Counted from the first letter of the stretch, positions 22,831 to 35,275 are shown. The stretch: 64,000 nucleotides of DNA from Desmodesmus armatus (GCA_007449985.2 VIIQ02000085.1:372001-436000), one strand, 5' to 3'. Program-made: numbers and translations. Notes: generated from the letters alone by a model not told the origin.

Positions 22831-24364
22831 GGGTTGGCGGGAAAAGTGCTGGTGCAGCTGCTGCATGCATACTGGTTGTCAGCACAGCATGTTGCTGCCA
22901 TAGTGCATGGTGCTGCACATGCTAGTTGTGCCCTCGTGGTGTCGCGTCAGCACAGTTGAAGTTTTTGTATTGGCGCAATGTTTATCACGGGATTGTGCGA
23001 TTGTTGCTGGCTTCCAACACACCCATGCAGTTGGGATGCCTGTAATTTGCAGGGAGGGCTTGGCACCTTCGATCAGCTGCCTTTCATCTGTGGGGTACAT
23101 GCAGCTGTTTGCCTGCTGGTGCGACTTGCATTTGTTGTGTGGCGGTGGAAGAGGAGGGCTTGGGTGCAAGTGCCATGCATACCCGCACTTTGCAGGACCA
23201 ACAAAAAAGTACACTGCTCTGGTCTGTGCTGTGTTACCGGTGGCCATGGCAACAGTTGTTCTGGCATGGAAAGTTTGGACCCCGCATGCATGCACAAGGC
23301 TGTGCCACAGTATGTGCCACACATACGGACTGACAACAGGCGGATAGCGCAGCAGCCAGGTGCCCCTTGCCCTGTTCCTGTCATTGGCTTTCGCGGATGG
23401 GCCTGTGAGGGGGATTGTGACACAGCTAGCATCAATCAGGCGGATCTGGGCTGCCCCGCTACATGGCTGGATTTGTACCCGGCAAGTGGAACACCTTGCT
23501 GTTGTGGTGCATCCATCTGCGTTGAGGTGGGAAATTCCCTTGGGTATTGCCCTAGGGCTGTTGCATACAACTGAAACTGCAGCCAGGTTTTTTCCTGTTC
23601 AGAGTTCCGCCCAGTGATCTTCTACGTGCAACTGCGTGCTATGACGAGAGGCACTGGCTTCACCCGAGTGTCAGGTATGAACACGACAAAGCAGCACTGC
23701 TTGTGGGTGGCCACACCCTCTAACTGCTGGCGTTGGACACACGCGCTCTTCTGACAGATCATCATAACATGCTCATGCCATGAGGCACCGCCGCTGTCAA
23801 GCAGAGACCAGAGTTACACAGCACATGGCAGCACGGTGTCCAGACGTACAAATCGACTGAACTCAGCAAACACTGCATCTCGGCATTGTGCAATTCAGTC
23901 CACAATCGCGCATAGTAAAGAGTCGCAAAGGGGTGCAAACAAAACACTCAACACATGCTCACGATACATGCAACCGGCTGCAGCACCAGCTAGGGACAGT
24001 ACTGCATGGATCTAGCAAACCACGAGCTGCCCTAGCACGGATTCCTGCACATTTGGGATGGTCCTGCAGGTGCAGAACATGCCACACAAACACGACCCAC
24101 CCTGAAAATCCCTCCATGCAGAACGACCCCACCCAAACTACCCCCAGAACTAGCACTCCCCAACAAACCTAACGCTCTGTCAACACTCTTCCCCCACCCC
24201 ACCCAGCGGTACTCAACACATGCAACATGTTGGCACCCCTACGCCCAACCTGCCAAGGTCATATCCCGCAGTCAAACAAAGCGACCACCTGAAAGCAAGG
24301 ACAGCCCATGAAACCCCGCCATCACAACCCCTCCAGGCTGCACGCAGCTCCCATTGACCCCAGC
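22831..24364. other. Convergent intergenic region, PLP3 / GUN4
   Basis: These 1.5 kb should contain the 3' UTRs of both genes. No ORF with family landmarks, RNA gene or mobile element was found. Confidence 0.5.
23041..23045 (+). terminator. Candidate poly(A) signal of PLP3
   Basis: TGTAA, 211 nt past the PLP3 stop. It is the green-algal consensus, but the cleavage site is unknown. Confidence 0.35.
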
Positions 24365-26489
24365 TCAGAACTTCAATGTATCCTTTGCTGCTGCCTTGCT
24401 GCGCTCCTCGATGCTCATGCCAGCGCTGCCGGAGCTCGCTGTCTTGACAAAGGCAGGGTGCTCCATGATGGCCTGGAACAGCTGTGTGCCGCGCAGGGCG
24501 TTGGTGAGGGGCATGTGGCCCTTCACTGCCTCGTAGCTGTAGTTGAACTCCGCAGGCCACTTGAGGTACACGTTGTTCTCACCCTGCACCCAGGCAATGG
24601 CCTTGAAGAACTTGGGCCACCGGCGACCAGCCTGTGGGCAACAGTGGAAGTTACAAGAGAAACAACAACAGCAGGGAGCGGATGCCGTCACAAGGGGCAT
24701 GGCGCTTGCAGAGATGCAGGACATGAGGCCTGACAGGCGCTGCCCCACCAAGCTGGGCGGGGCTGTGTGCTGAGATGGTATGTGCTCTTGTGTTTGCATG
24801 GCTGTGCTGACCAGCGGCTGTCATGCCGCCTGTGTAACTGCAGGACAGCTATGTGCCTGCAAAACCTTTTACACAGGTCACATGCATACAGTCAAATCAT
24901 GTGTGGACTGGTTGTGCAACACCCGAACTCGCAGACAGCCCACATTGCACCACATAGACCTGTGCTGTGAGGAGCCATCCAGCCCTGTCCTGCCGCACCT
25001 GCACCCACATCTCCTTCTGCACGCTGTAGCCAAACTTGCCATTGCTGGCTGCCCGCCACAGGGCATCAACAGTCTGTAGGTCTGCTGCTGGGATGGTAGA
25101 CACCTCTGCAGTCAGCACAACACAGCAACAGCCATGTGTGATGCGGTACAGCAGTGCAAAGTGGCAGTGCACAAGCCCGGTGCCAAGCACTACAAGAGCG
25201 ACACAGGAAGCCTCTCAAGGTGACAACCACTCCATGTTGAGTGGCGATGCCACTGTTGTGCAGAGGAAGCTCATGTAGATGTCATTGCGACACGTTGATG
25301 GTGTTGCCCACCAAAACACTATGTGAGAACCAACAGGGGGCGCAACCAGCCAGCGGTTCAGCGCAGGTAAAGTGGGTAGGAACAGCACTACGTCACAACG
25401 GTGCACGTAGACATGTGCGATCATCAGGGCGTGTCAATTCGCCCCACAGCCAGGTCCCCAACAAGTGTATGAGGGCTTCCGCAAACAACAGAAGGTCGGC
25501 TGCAAGCTTGAAAAGCAGGACTTGTGCGTCCAGCATACAGCATCGTTGTGCGCACTACACACATCAATATGGATGCTGCACCAAGCCGGCATGCAGGCCC
25601 ACCCCTAACATGCCGCAGACCCAGCTTGCGCCATGCGCCCAGCCTGGCACCCACCTGTGAAGTAGACCCAGCCGCGCTGCACCGCCCCTTGCCCTGCCAT
25701 CTTTATGAGTAGTGCACGGGTCTCGTCATCAGCCTTGCGCACATCACCAGCAGCCAGGTACTCACGGAGGTCGCTGTAGTCCAGACCCAGCTGTGGGGGT
25801 GGGGGTGGGGGGCAGGACGAGCGGCAGAACGCACAGCATGGCACCAGTTGATGAGAAGGTGTGGTTGATACTGATGTTTTGGGTGACGAGTCCCACGCTG
25901 TGCAACCCTGAAATAAACAGCCAACTGCCTTTGAACAGACACCACAGAGTAGTCCTCACATGTTTGACGGATGTGGACTTGTATCGTGAAGGGAAGGGGC
26001 CTTTCAAATGCAGTAAGAGAGACACTGGCTGTGGCATGGCGCGTCCACAAAGAGGGTATTTGCAGTGGTGGTGCAGCTTCCGAAACAACAGAGTGCACCA
26101 ATGCAATGCAGGGAGGCACACCGCCTGTTGCACGGTTCAATCGACTTCCTGTTGAACCCAACAAGCTCCTGCCCCTGACACTAGCGTCTTGGAATCCAGC
26201 ACTTTTGCATTACCTCGCTGTTCAGTGGGATGTCCTCCAGCTGTACTGTGCCTGCCTTCTGTCCACTGCTGCTGCTCGCTGCTGCTGATGACCCTGGCTT
26301 TGCGCTGCTGTCAGCAAACAGTGGCACATCCTCCAGCTTGCTTGCCATGCACACCAGCTGCTGCTGCTGCTGCTGCAACCGAGCTACACGACGAGTGGCC
26401 ACCATTGGCTGTTGCATGATACTTCTGCTGCATGAGGTCCTGTTGCTGTTTGCCAGCTGCTGCTGCTGGCGCATCAGTTGGTGAGCCAT
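24365..26489 (-). CDS. GUN4: Tetrapyrrole-binding protein GUN4, plastid
   Basis: Binds protoporphyrin IX and Mg-protoporphyrin and stimulates Mg-chelatase in chlorophyll synthesis; also linked to plastid-to-nucleus signalling. Four exons: 26214-26489, 25655-25790, 24999-25105, 24365-24631. They total 786 nt, 261 residues, in frame. The first ATG opens a Gln/Ser/Arg-rich transit-peptide-like leader (MAHQLMRQQQQLANSNRTS). The core follows: LGLDYSDLREYLAAGDVRKA, GWVYFTEVSTIPAADLQTVD, ALWRAASNGKFGYSVQKEMW, RRWPKFFKAIAWVQGENNVY and EFNYSYEAVKGHMPLTNALR. This is the GUN4 domain with its ligand-binding C-terminal half complete, plus a short Ser/Ala-rich tail. It lies on the same strand as RF3 with 756 bp between them, so it is separately transcribed. 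Confidence 0.95.
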
Positions 26490-27245
26490 AATGCAATGTC
26501 GACACTAATGTACGCTGCACAAGTCCAGAAACCTGACAGGGGAGACAGACGCAAAACGGAGTCCCACTGATCCACACTTGTTTGTGCGACACTGGTGACT
26601 CGAAGGAGCGACGCGTTCAAACAATTGACTTGCCGAAGAGGAATGGAAAGGCCTTTGGGATCTCCACAATTGACGCATGTGATCTTTTTGGTCAATATCA
26701 CGCTTGTTATTTTCTGGTTATGATGGGCGCTGTGATAGGGCGGGGGCAACATGTGTGCATAACTTTGTTATCGCTATTGAGACAGGGATGCAAACACAAG
26801 CCAGCGCCCAGCAGCAACCTGGCCTGACAACCGATTAAGCAACAGCCATCTGTGAGACAGTGCCTGGAACCGGGGAGGTAGCAAGATTTCCTGTGGAGAC
26901 ACTGAAAACACACAAAGATGGGAACACAGAACACACAATGTAACTAGCACTGGGTCCCGCAACAGCCATCTGGATGCCTTTGCTCAATTTGCCTTAAAAT
27001 GGCGTTTCATATCTGAACTTCATGTCTACTTTGACCTCAAGGTCGGCTCGAAGCTTTTTTGCACGTGCTGGAGCAGCCTCCCTTTTCCCGCCTTTGCCGC
27101 TAGCATCAACTTGTCACCAACAGGCTAGCGCAACCAACAACAGCAAATTGCAAATCCACTACGAAGCTCACAGTGAAACCATTGCCGAAGCCAGCGATTA
27201 CCAACCAAAAACAGTCAGTCCACACACACAGTCAACCCGTGCTGC
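26490..27245. other. Intergenic, RF3 3' end / GUN4 promoter
   Basis: 756 bp between two minus-strand genes. It must hold the GUN4 promoter and the RF3 3' UTR. No other feature was recognised. Confidence 0.5.
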
Positions 27246-30200
27246 TCACACATCAGGTGGCAGGGCATATGGGCTGAGCTCGCCCAGGGCTTCATCCTTC
27301 TCTGCGACCACCTGCTGGAACGCAAACTCATTCCGGAACAACAACACGGGTCGGCCGTAGCCGTCCTTGACAATGGTGGTGTTGAACATGCGCCCTGCCT
27401 TCTCCACAGCCGGCCAGCCACCAATCACCCAGCGCGCCATGCTGAACCCAAGGGAATCAAGGGTTGTGTCGACGCCATACTCATCTTTCATACGATACTG
27501 CACGACCTGCAGGAAGTGCAGCGAGCGGGGTTGACCCCATGGCATACATTACAGCAGCTGGTGCCCTGCTGCCGGCAGAAGCAAAGCAAGCCATGCAAGT
27601 GACGTATTGCTGCCAACATGTTGCCCAGCACATGGGAGAGGGATGACCATGTCCTGCCGCATGAGTGCAAAGAAGCATTGCAGCACAGCGCTGCACTGCC
27701 TAGTCAGCATGTAGGCTGTAGCGTAAGTTGCCAGACCCTTCGCACCTCGAACTGTAGCTGGCCGACCGCTGCCAGGATGGGGTCTGTGACATACTCATCT
27801 TGGCTGTACAGCACCTGCACACCACCAGCAGCGGCAGCAGCAGCAACCCAGTGCAGAGGCTTGGCCCGTTGCAAAAAATGCCAGCAGGACTTGCACCAAG
27901 GCGAGCAAAACGAACATGTGCAAAGATGCGCTGGCCATGGTATGCAGCTGCCAGCTGCATCCTGGGCGACACGGCCAACATGGGGTATGCCAGGTGACTG
28001 GCCACAAGGTTGGAGAGTGCCCAACAACAATCCTACACTGGCATGCTGCCATGCGCTGCCCTCCCACCTGCACTGCACCCTCTCCTAGCAGCCCCTCAAT
28101 GCCCTTGTTGAATGCCTTCTTCTGGTTGGGTGCACACCGCATGTATGCAAACAGCTCAGGGGAGAAGGAGGGAATGGGCGGGAAAGCCAGCTCGGGGCCT
28201 GCAGGACACCCCCAGCACATCAGCAAGCAACAGGGTCAGGCCAGCATGCCATGAGACGCACTTGGTGAGCCACACCTGCTGTGATGGCACCCACACGCTG
28301 TCGTGCACCCGTGCGTCATGCAGGACAAGGGCGTGCTAGAGCCTTGTGGTGCAGTCCAAGGGAGCACACGTGCACACACTATGTGATGTGCAGGAAGACA
28401 ACAGGCTCGGCCCAGCGAGGGTGGGCACTTGATGGGCATGGGCCGGCTGCGGCCCCAGCATCGGAACTGCATGCGAGCATCTGCAGGCGTTCCTGCCAGA
28501 CGCTTGGAGTGCAACATGCCTGTCAAGCTTACAGCCATACAGCTGCAAGACTTTCCACACGAGCGATAAATACGGCAGGAAGTAAGGCAGCTCCCCAGAG
28601 TCTTGCTGGCTGATGTTGCGAGTTGCTGTACTGGGCTTGTCAAGCACTTTCTCAACCCACCTGCATAGATGGTGTCACCAATTGCAAACGCTCCTGGGTT
28701 GGTTAGGCCGATGACGTCACCTGCAGAAACAGCATCGGACCACACAGCACTGCTCAGCAGGAGGCTCCTTGTCGGCGACAACCTGACTGCTGTGAAGGGC
28801 TGTCAGTGTCTGCTTGCTTGAATGCCTTGAATCCACAGGTATTGCAACATGCACATGACGACTGTCAACCAACATGCCGCTGCTGTGTCTCCAACCATCC
28901 AGGACCGCACTCTCTGCCACCCAAAGCATCACCCATCATGCTGAAGACACATTTGTTCTTTGCTGCAGCTATTTCAGGCCCTGACAGCCGTCAATCTCTG
29001 TGCCTGCAACACGGCACAGACCCTGCCGGTATCACACCGACCCTATTCAGGGTCAAGTACAACCCAACTCCACATCAGTCTGCAGAACCTCACCTGCGAA
29101 TCCCTCCTGCACGGTTGCCCTGCTCTGCGCAAACATCTGTGAGGGTCGCGCCAGGGTGACCACCCTGCCCGTGCGGGCCACCTTGACCTTCATCCCCTTA
29201 GCAAACTTGCCACTCACAACACGGACAAACGCCACCTGCAGCAACACACAGACGCATGCACGGGCAGACAGTGGTGAGAGCAGCATGCAGCAACATGACG
29301 TAGTGGCTCCGTTTCAAGCTGACTTTGTCTGTGCAGGCCTTGGTAACTCGTGCAGTCACCACTCAGAATGCGTGGTAAGCACAAAAGAACACACCGCCAC
29401 ACTGCCAGCTGTTGGCTGCCTCTGCAGCCCCTCTGTGTGTCGCAGACAAGTGTCTCTGCCTCTGCAGCACTGCTGACAGCCATGATAGCAGCACTCCACC
29501 GACAAGCACACCAGCACCCGGGCATGACAGCGCCAGCAGCCCTGCTCAGCCCCTACCTTGTCTCTATGCTTGGGGTCCATGTTGGCTTGCAGCTTGAACA
29601 CCAGTCCTGAAAAGTGCTGGCTGTCAGGTGGCACCACACCGTCCACGCTGTTGCTACCTGTGCTGCTGCCGCCCTTGCCACCCGACGCCTTTTTACTTTT
29701 GCTGCTGTTGCTGCTGCTGCTGCTGCCATTGCTGCTGCTGCTGTTGCTGCTGCTGGCAGCCTCTGCTGCCTGCTTCCTCTCCATCAGCTGCTCTGCTGTC
29801 AGCTGCTGCAGCACTGCTGGGTTGCCCTTGGCTACGGCAGGGCCTGGTGCTACAGCCATGCTGATGAAGGACTGCAGGAATAGGTCCACACCAAAGTTGT
29901 TGAAGGCACTGCCAAAGAACATGGGGGTCACACGCCCTGACTTGATGTCATCAGGGGTGGGTGCATCACCCAAGATCTGCATGTGAGGGGAGGGAAAGCA
30001 GAAACACGGACCATACAGTCAGCTCATGCGGGAGGTGCCCACCTCTGCAGTCTGAGAGCTGGCGAGGGTGTGCTTGTTGCTCTCCAAGCTGGCAACAGTC
30101 ATGGCAACATGTATTGGTGGACCGCCACATCCACATTAAAGAAGCCTGCAGTGGCTGCTGACCTTCAAGCCCCCCCTCTCACTCCCGATGCAAGACTCTG

Positions 30201-33200
30201 CTACCCCATCAGCGTTTTTTGGCTTGCTGCCAGTGCTGGAGGGTGCCTTGAAACACGCAACAGTGACCCTCACCGTGGCGCCAAAAATCAAGCAAAACAG
30301 CACACCAGTAACCTCAACAGAGCCAGCAACAGTGCCGCCAACAAGAACATGCCAAGCTCAACGTCACAATGGCCTGCCACCTGCTGCCCCCTCACCTCCA
30401 GCAGCTTCAACAGTATCACAGTAACCGTAACAAAATGCATCCTGCCCCCCCACCCCCCGGCCCCCCACCCCCCGGCCCCCCGGCCCCCCGCCCCCCGCCC
30501 CCCGCCCCCCGCCCCCCGCCCCCTGCCCCTCACCTCCAGCAGCTCCACCTCCTCGTGCATCTGCTCCAGCAGGTCAGGCTCAATCAGGGCCGACAGCTGA
30601 GGGTCACTCAGCTCATACTCACTGCTGCTGGCACCCTTGCCGCGACCAATCTTGGTGTACAGCAGCACACGGCCGCTGGGGCGGTGGTACACGCCACAGA
30701 AGCGGTCACCTGTGCGGTGGATATGTGGTGTGCGTGGTCAGGTGTGCACGTTGCATGAGGAGGAGCAGGGCATTGTGATGGATGGCGTGCTGTGACTGTT
30801 GAAAGCATCTGTGAAAACTACTATTAGCCAGGGCCTGCAGGTACCATACATGCACATGATGTGTGGGGGTAGTTGAGTTGGGTATGAGTGCCAATGGACT
30901 GCTAGGAAGCAGGCATGGTCTTGGCAGACTATAACTGCTATGCAACCACCCCACATGGCTGCCACAGGTGAAGCATCGGAGCTTTCCTTTGAAAGCGCAG
31001 GTGCCGTTGTACAAGCCACCCCAGGCTTGGGCAAGCTAGCCGGGTGTGCATGTCATGTGATGAGCAGGGCGCCTGCCAGGCTATGCAGAGCCAGGCTCAT
31101 TGTCTGACAAGCGAGCTCTCACCGCTGCCTACTGGCCAGGTGACTGGGTAGCTCTGCAGCCCAAATTCCTTCTCCAGCTGCTCAATGATCTCAAACCCGT
31201 TCATGGCAGGGCGATCCATCTTGTTCACAAATGCTGCACGGGGCGCATTGCAGTCAGCACAGCACAGCACGACACAACACAGGTCATTTCAAATTCCAAC
31301 TTTGACTGGCTGTGCAGCAGAGCATCAGTAGGCACTCTCCCTGGCACTGCCTGCATGCCTCAAAACGTCCTGGTTGCAGTAAGAACAGGGCAGTGGCATG
31401 CATGCAGCATTGCGCTGCATCCCATGATTGCATTGCTGCTGCAAGTATGATCTGTTGCTGCTGCCAACGTGTCAATCTGTGTCACTCACTGAACACAGGT
31501 AGCCCTCGTAGCCGTGCAACAGCAAACAGCTTGCGAGTTTGAGGCTCAATGCCCTTGGCCCCGTCAATCAGGAGCAGCGCATTGTCAGCAGCTGCAAGCG
31601 TCCTGCATGCGACAACACATGCGAAACAGCCAACACACAAGTTGCGTTGCATGGTGTGCACCAGGGCACAAACTGCTATCGTGAGAGCAAAAATCAGAAC
31701 ACAGGCCCACAGCTGCCCTTACAAAGCCTGACAGCATGTTCCAGGTGTAGAGCAGTCTCACCAGCAGTCACAGTGTGCCAAGCCTGCAGCAACTGCACGG
31801 CAGTTACCGTTACCGTTCCTGTTACATGCTGCAGGCTGAGCCTGAACACCCCGTAGGGAGCCAACGAGGCTGATGGGAACCACACAGAACGTCCTGGGTG
31901 ATACGGTCCTGAGCCCGTGCTGTCAACCCACCTGTAGGTGTCCTCAGAAAAGTCCTGGTGACCAGGGGTGTCCAGCAAGTTGAGCTGCGTGCCTGCAGTA
32001 CAGCAGGCAAGGAAACTGTTACTATTACTGTTACATGGTGACAGCACTGTTACTGTCACATGGCAACAACGTGCTGTTCCGGAGCAGCCAACAGCAACTG
32101 CAAGGCTACTCAGACACAAGTGCTTGCTGACGTCGTACACAAGAACCTTACACAAGATTATACACAAGACCAAACGACTGCGGTCGCAGAGCCTCCCCGG
32201 CTGCACGTACCATTGTACTGCCATGTCATTGCTGTGCTGCTGATGGAGATGCCCCTGGCCTTCTCCAGCTCCATCCAGTCACTGGTGGCACTCCTGCTGC
32301 TGGCCCTGGCCTTCACCTCACCGGCCTCGTGGATGGCCCCTCCGTACAGCAGCAGCTTCTCAGTCATGGTGGTCTTACCTGGCCAGCCACACCCGCAGCA
32401 CAGACATCATGGATACGTGTGTGATATACGAGAACTTCACTCAGTCTCAGTGCGTGTAAGCACACAGGAGTGCGTGTACGCACACAGGCGCAAACCCTGA
32501 CTATTGCAGGATAGCATCCACACCACTGCTCTCCAGGCTGTACTGCAGAGGGGAGCCTCTGCGGATGCTGGCAGCACAACCAACTGCTGACAACTAACAC
32601 AACCACCCAACCACCACCAGGAAAGCACAGCACACACACATGGCAGGTCATGAACTCATGGTTGCACCCCTTGAGGGTGGATGGGCAACCATGAGTGTGT
32701 AACCTGCCATGTGTCAACGCAACCAGCACCCCCTCCTTGTTCACTCACCAGCATCCTACCAGCCAGCAGGATTGGTTGTCATGCAGCAGGCAGCAGCAAG
32801 GCAGGTGTTGTGAGGAGCGTCAGCTGATACCGGCTGGGTAGGGCTAGGTAGGGCATGTGGCAAACTGCAAAAAGCTTCTGCAAAGTGCTCAGGCTGGCTC
32901 AGTAAGCCTTGCAAAACATAATATCAGGCTGGCTTAGCAATAAGCTTGCACAGCACTACAAACACTGTTTGATAGTCAGTCACAGCACCCAGCTACATGT
33001 AGCAGATGTGCCTTGGTGCCCAGTGGACGGGTGTGCTTCACAAGGGTGGTCTCCTTCGCTACGCACAGCACGCCATGAGACAGCCGATGGACATTACCGC
33101 TGCACTTACGGGATGACTGATGATTGCAAAGTTCCTTCGGCGTGCCACCTCAGCACGGATTTGTGCCAGCAATGCTGCAGTCTCCTCTTCAGCACTAATA

Positions 33201-33451
33201 CTGCTGCCTGCGTCGTTCTGCTGCGCGTCTGCAGGATTTTCAGCGCTTGGTGAAGGCTGCTGATGTTCTTCATCTGCTGCTGGTCCGACTGCTGCTGCTT
33301 CTGTCGCTGCTGCTGATAGAGATGCTGACAGCCCAATGCGCCTGATGTACGAGGTTGGTGCACGTCTACTGCCACACGACAACGGTTGAGGGTGGAGTCT
33401 GGGCCCGGACTGGTGGCAATTGACTCGGGTGTGTGGACTGTGAAGCAGCAT
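27246..33451 (-). CDS. prfC: Peptide chain release factor 3 (bacterial-type GTPase), predicted plastid
   Basis: Translational GTPase that recycles class I release factors after termination; a bacterial-type gene with an N-terminal extension that looks plastid-targeting. Thirteen exons: 33110-33451, 32749-32755, 32211-32378, 31932-31992, 31490-31602, 31123-31233, 30534-30709, 29557-29976, 29094-29235, 28661-28720, 28068-28198, 27746-27814, 27246-27506. They total 2061 nt, 686 residues, in frame. G motifs: SHPDAGKTT (residues 112-120, P-loop), [12 protein letters not shown] (switch I), DTPGHQDF (180-187) and NKMD (234-237). Domain II/III segments include [54 protein letters not shown] and [14 protein letters not shown]. 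The roughly 110-residue leader is Ser/Ala/Gln-rich; an in-frame TAG four codons before the ATG supports this start. A Ser/Asn/Lys-rich insert of about 45 residues (from about 395) is absent from bacterial RF3. Confidence 0.94.
30444..30530 (-). repeat. G-rich tract (GGGGGGC repeats) at the RF3 exon 7 donor
   Basis: On the plus strand this is C6-7 runs separated by G, GG or A. On the transcribed RNA it is at least ten runs of five or more G, starting about 10 nt after the GTGAGG donor at 30533. It meets the textbook G-quadruplex pattern many times over. Confidence 0.85.
32636..32714. repeat. 79-nt hairpin in RF3 intron 2
   Basis: A 13-bp outer stem (32636-32648 with 32702-32714) and an 11-bp inner stem (32655-32665 with 32685-32695) are separated by a 6x6 internal loop, with a 19-nt terminal loop. 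It sits 35 nt from the microexon. Confidence 0.8.
32749..32755 (-). other. prfC: 7-nt microexon (exon 2) of RF3
   Basis: GATGCTG flanked by TAG on its 5' side and GTGAGT on its 3' side (minus strand). It supplies Asp-Ala and the first base of Gly in the P-loop. Exon 1 ends exactly after SHP in phase 0 and exon 3 starts with GT-AAG-ACC, so only a phase-1 insert of this kind restores DAGKTT. Flanking introns are about 354 and 370 bp. Confidence 0.88.
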
Positions 33452-34634
33452 GCTGTGTTGTTGCTATAAGAATGGGTTGCCGCACGGCGTCGGTCTCTGT
33501 TTTCACCAACAAACTGATCAAGGGACGAAGTCCTACAGGTGTGGCGTTCGGCTCACCTTTGCTATAGCCACAGTTGTCAACCAACTTGTTGACACATGTG
33601 CTTCATGCTGTTTGACTGGCCTTCTGCTACACTTTTCGACAATTGTTGCATCCCGGCAAGGGCGCTATTGGCGGAGTGACTACATCACTCTGAATCTGAA
33701 GCAGGGTGTCAGCCCAGGCGGGGATCACTCTGCGTGTGGCCAGGCTGTTCACTGACGCAGAACACAAGCCCGTGGCAGTCACGACGTGGCCCATCAAAAT
33801 GCTGGCACGTTGGGCTCAAACGGCAGCTGGGTAAGGGTGTGCACATGCAGTGGGATGCTGTTGTGAGAAGTGTCGAGGTTCAAGGCTCGCAGCACTCGGC
33901 AGCTGCAGGTATGCAATGCGCACTGGTTGTGCTGATGTTGTCAGTCGACTGGCAGCTGGTCACACACAAAAAAACTCATTGTCATGAAGATGCACCAGTG
34001 GCAGTGGGCGAGCTTTCCAGTCAACATGGCAGCAGTGGGTCACTTGTCAGCTTGGTGAGCCTGGGCCTGCTCGTCAACTTGGCGCCCCTGAGTTTGCCAG
34101 GCAGTCTGATGCTGCAACAAGCTATTCCTCCAAGTCCTGTGTGTCTGCAGCACCACGCTGTTGTCTGACAGTGTCAGGCAGACCTGACAACAGGAAAGGC
34201 AGCAGCTGGAGCTGCCCTGCTTCGACCTATGCCTGGTGATGTTCATATGGCCACTGTTCTTGATGTTCACATTGACTTTTGGGTTGCACAGCAGCATATG
34301 CTCCATAGTTCTGGCACTCAAGGCGCCAGTGTAATGAGGTAAGATCTTACCATACTTACACGGGGGAGGGGTCCGGGCAAGAATAGGGCAATATTGCATT
34401 TTGTATTGGCCCCATCAGTCATCACAACACGCATGGTGGAAGTGCCTAAATTGATGTGGCTACCTATGCAGCACATGGCTGAGCAGCGGACTGAACTGCT
34501 ACAGCTCACAGCACCAAGGAGGCCTCGAGACGCGCTAATGAGGCAACACCAGCAAGAACTAACAAGAGCAATGACTCATGAGACACTGGCACACTCCAAA
34601 ACAGAGACCAGGCAGGCAGGAAGAAGGTGGTAGA
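33452..34634. other. RF3 upstream flank
   Basis: Intergenic DNA between the RF3 start and the MITE; the RF3 promoter should be near 33450-33700. No gene recognised. Confidence 0.45.
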
Positions 34635-34777
34635 CAGTGTTGCCGATTGAGGCGGAAAGGCGGAGTGGAGGCGGAATTTCGCCCTCAAAACAGGTATATT
34701 TTGCCCCTAACTGCCTCTAATCGTCAAGCCTTTGCCTTGGGGAGGCGGAATCCCACTCAAACCTATCGGCAACACTG
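34635..34777. mobile_element. Non-autonomous hAT-type MITE, 143 bp
   Basis: The termini are 13-bp perfect inverted repeats, CAGTGTTGCCGAT at 34635 and its complement ending at 34777. The flanking octamers are GTGGTAGA (34627-34634) and GTGGTAAA (34778-34785), an 8-bp target-site duplication with one mismatch. An 8-bp duplication and a CAGTG terminus are hallmarks of the hAT superfamily. The interior has no ORF and is rich in GGCGGA motifs. Confidence 0.85.
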
Positions 34778-35275
34778 GTGGTAAAACAGAAGTACTGTAT
34801 CACTAGTGATGACGGGAGCGGCGCTTACTATCACCATGGAAGCACGAAAGCAACGAACCAATCAAGTATGAGCTTCATCAGTATACCAATTTATATCGAA
34901 TTTTGCTCTCGCGTTCAACTCTTGCCGCTGTCTTGCTTCCTGCTGCCGGGGTTCTCCACGGGGTTCGCATGTCCAAGTCCTCTGTCCTCCTAGCTGCCGG
35001 ATCAGTCCTGCGTTTCTTTGCTTCAATGCGCTTGCTTTGCTTGGAAGTTTCCTGGAGCCCACGCCATGGTGCAGAGGCCTCTGCATGCAGCATTATGACC
35101 AGGACGGTCAGGCCCTCCGTTCAGCAGTGACGCGCAAAATCGATCAGGACATCACTGGTGATACCTATGGACAGACAGGTGGGGACATAGTCACAGGCTA
35201 GCCATGCCCACATCACAATCCTGCACCCCTTTTGATGCGTCATGCATTGAAGTTATTTCCTCACTTCCGTATTGC
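34778..35275. other. Upstream region of the ARM/BTB gene
   Basis: It holds the promoter and possibly a first exon. An ORF from 34903 (or ATG at 34969) to a CA|GTGACG donor at 35126 could splice in phase to 35290, adding about 50-75 N-terminal residues. A second short ORF at 35081-35200 does not fit the phase. Confidence 0.4.
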
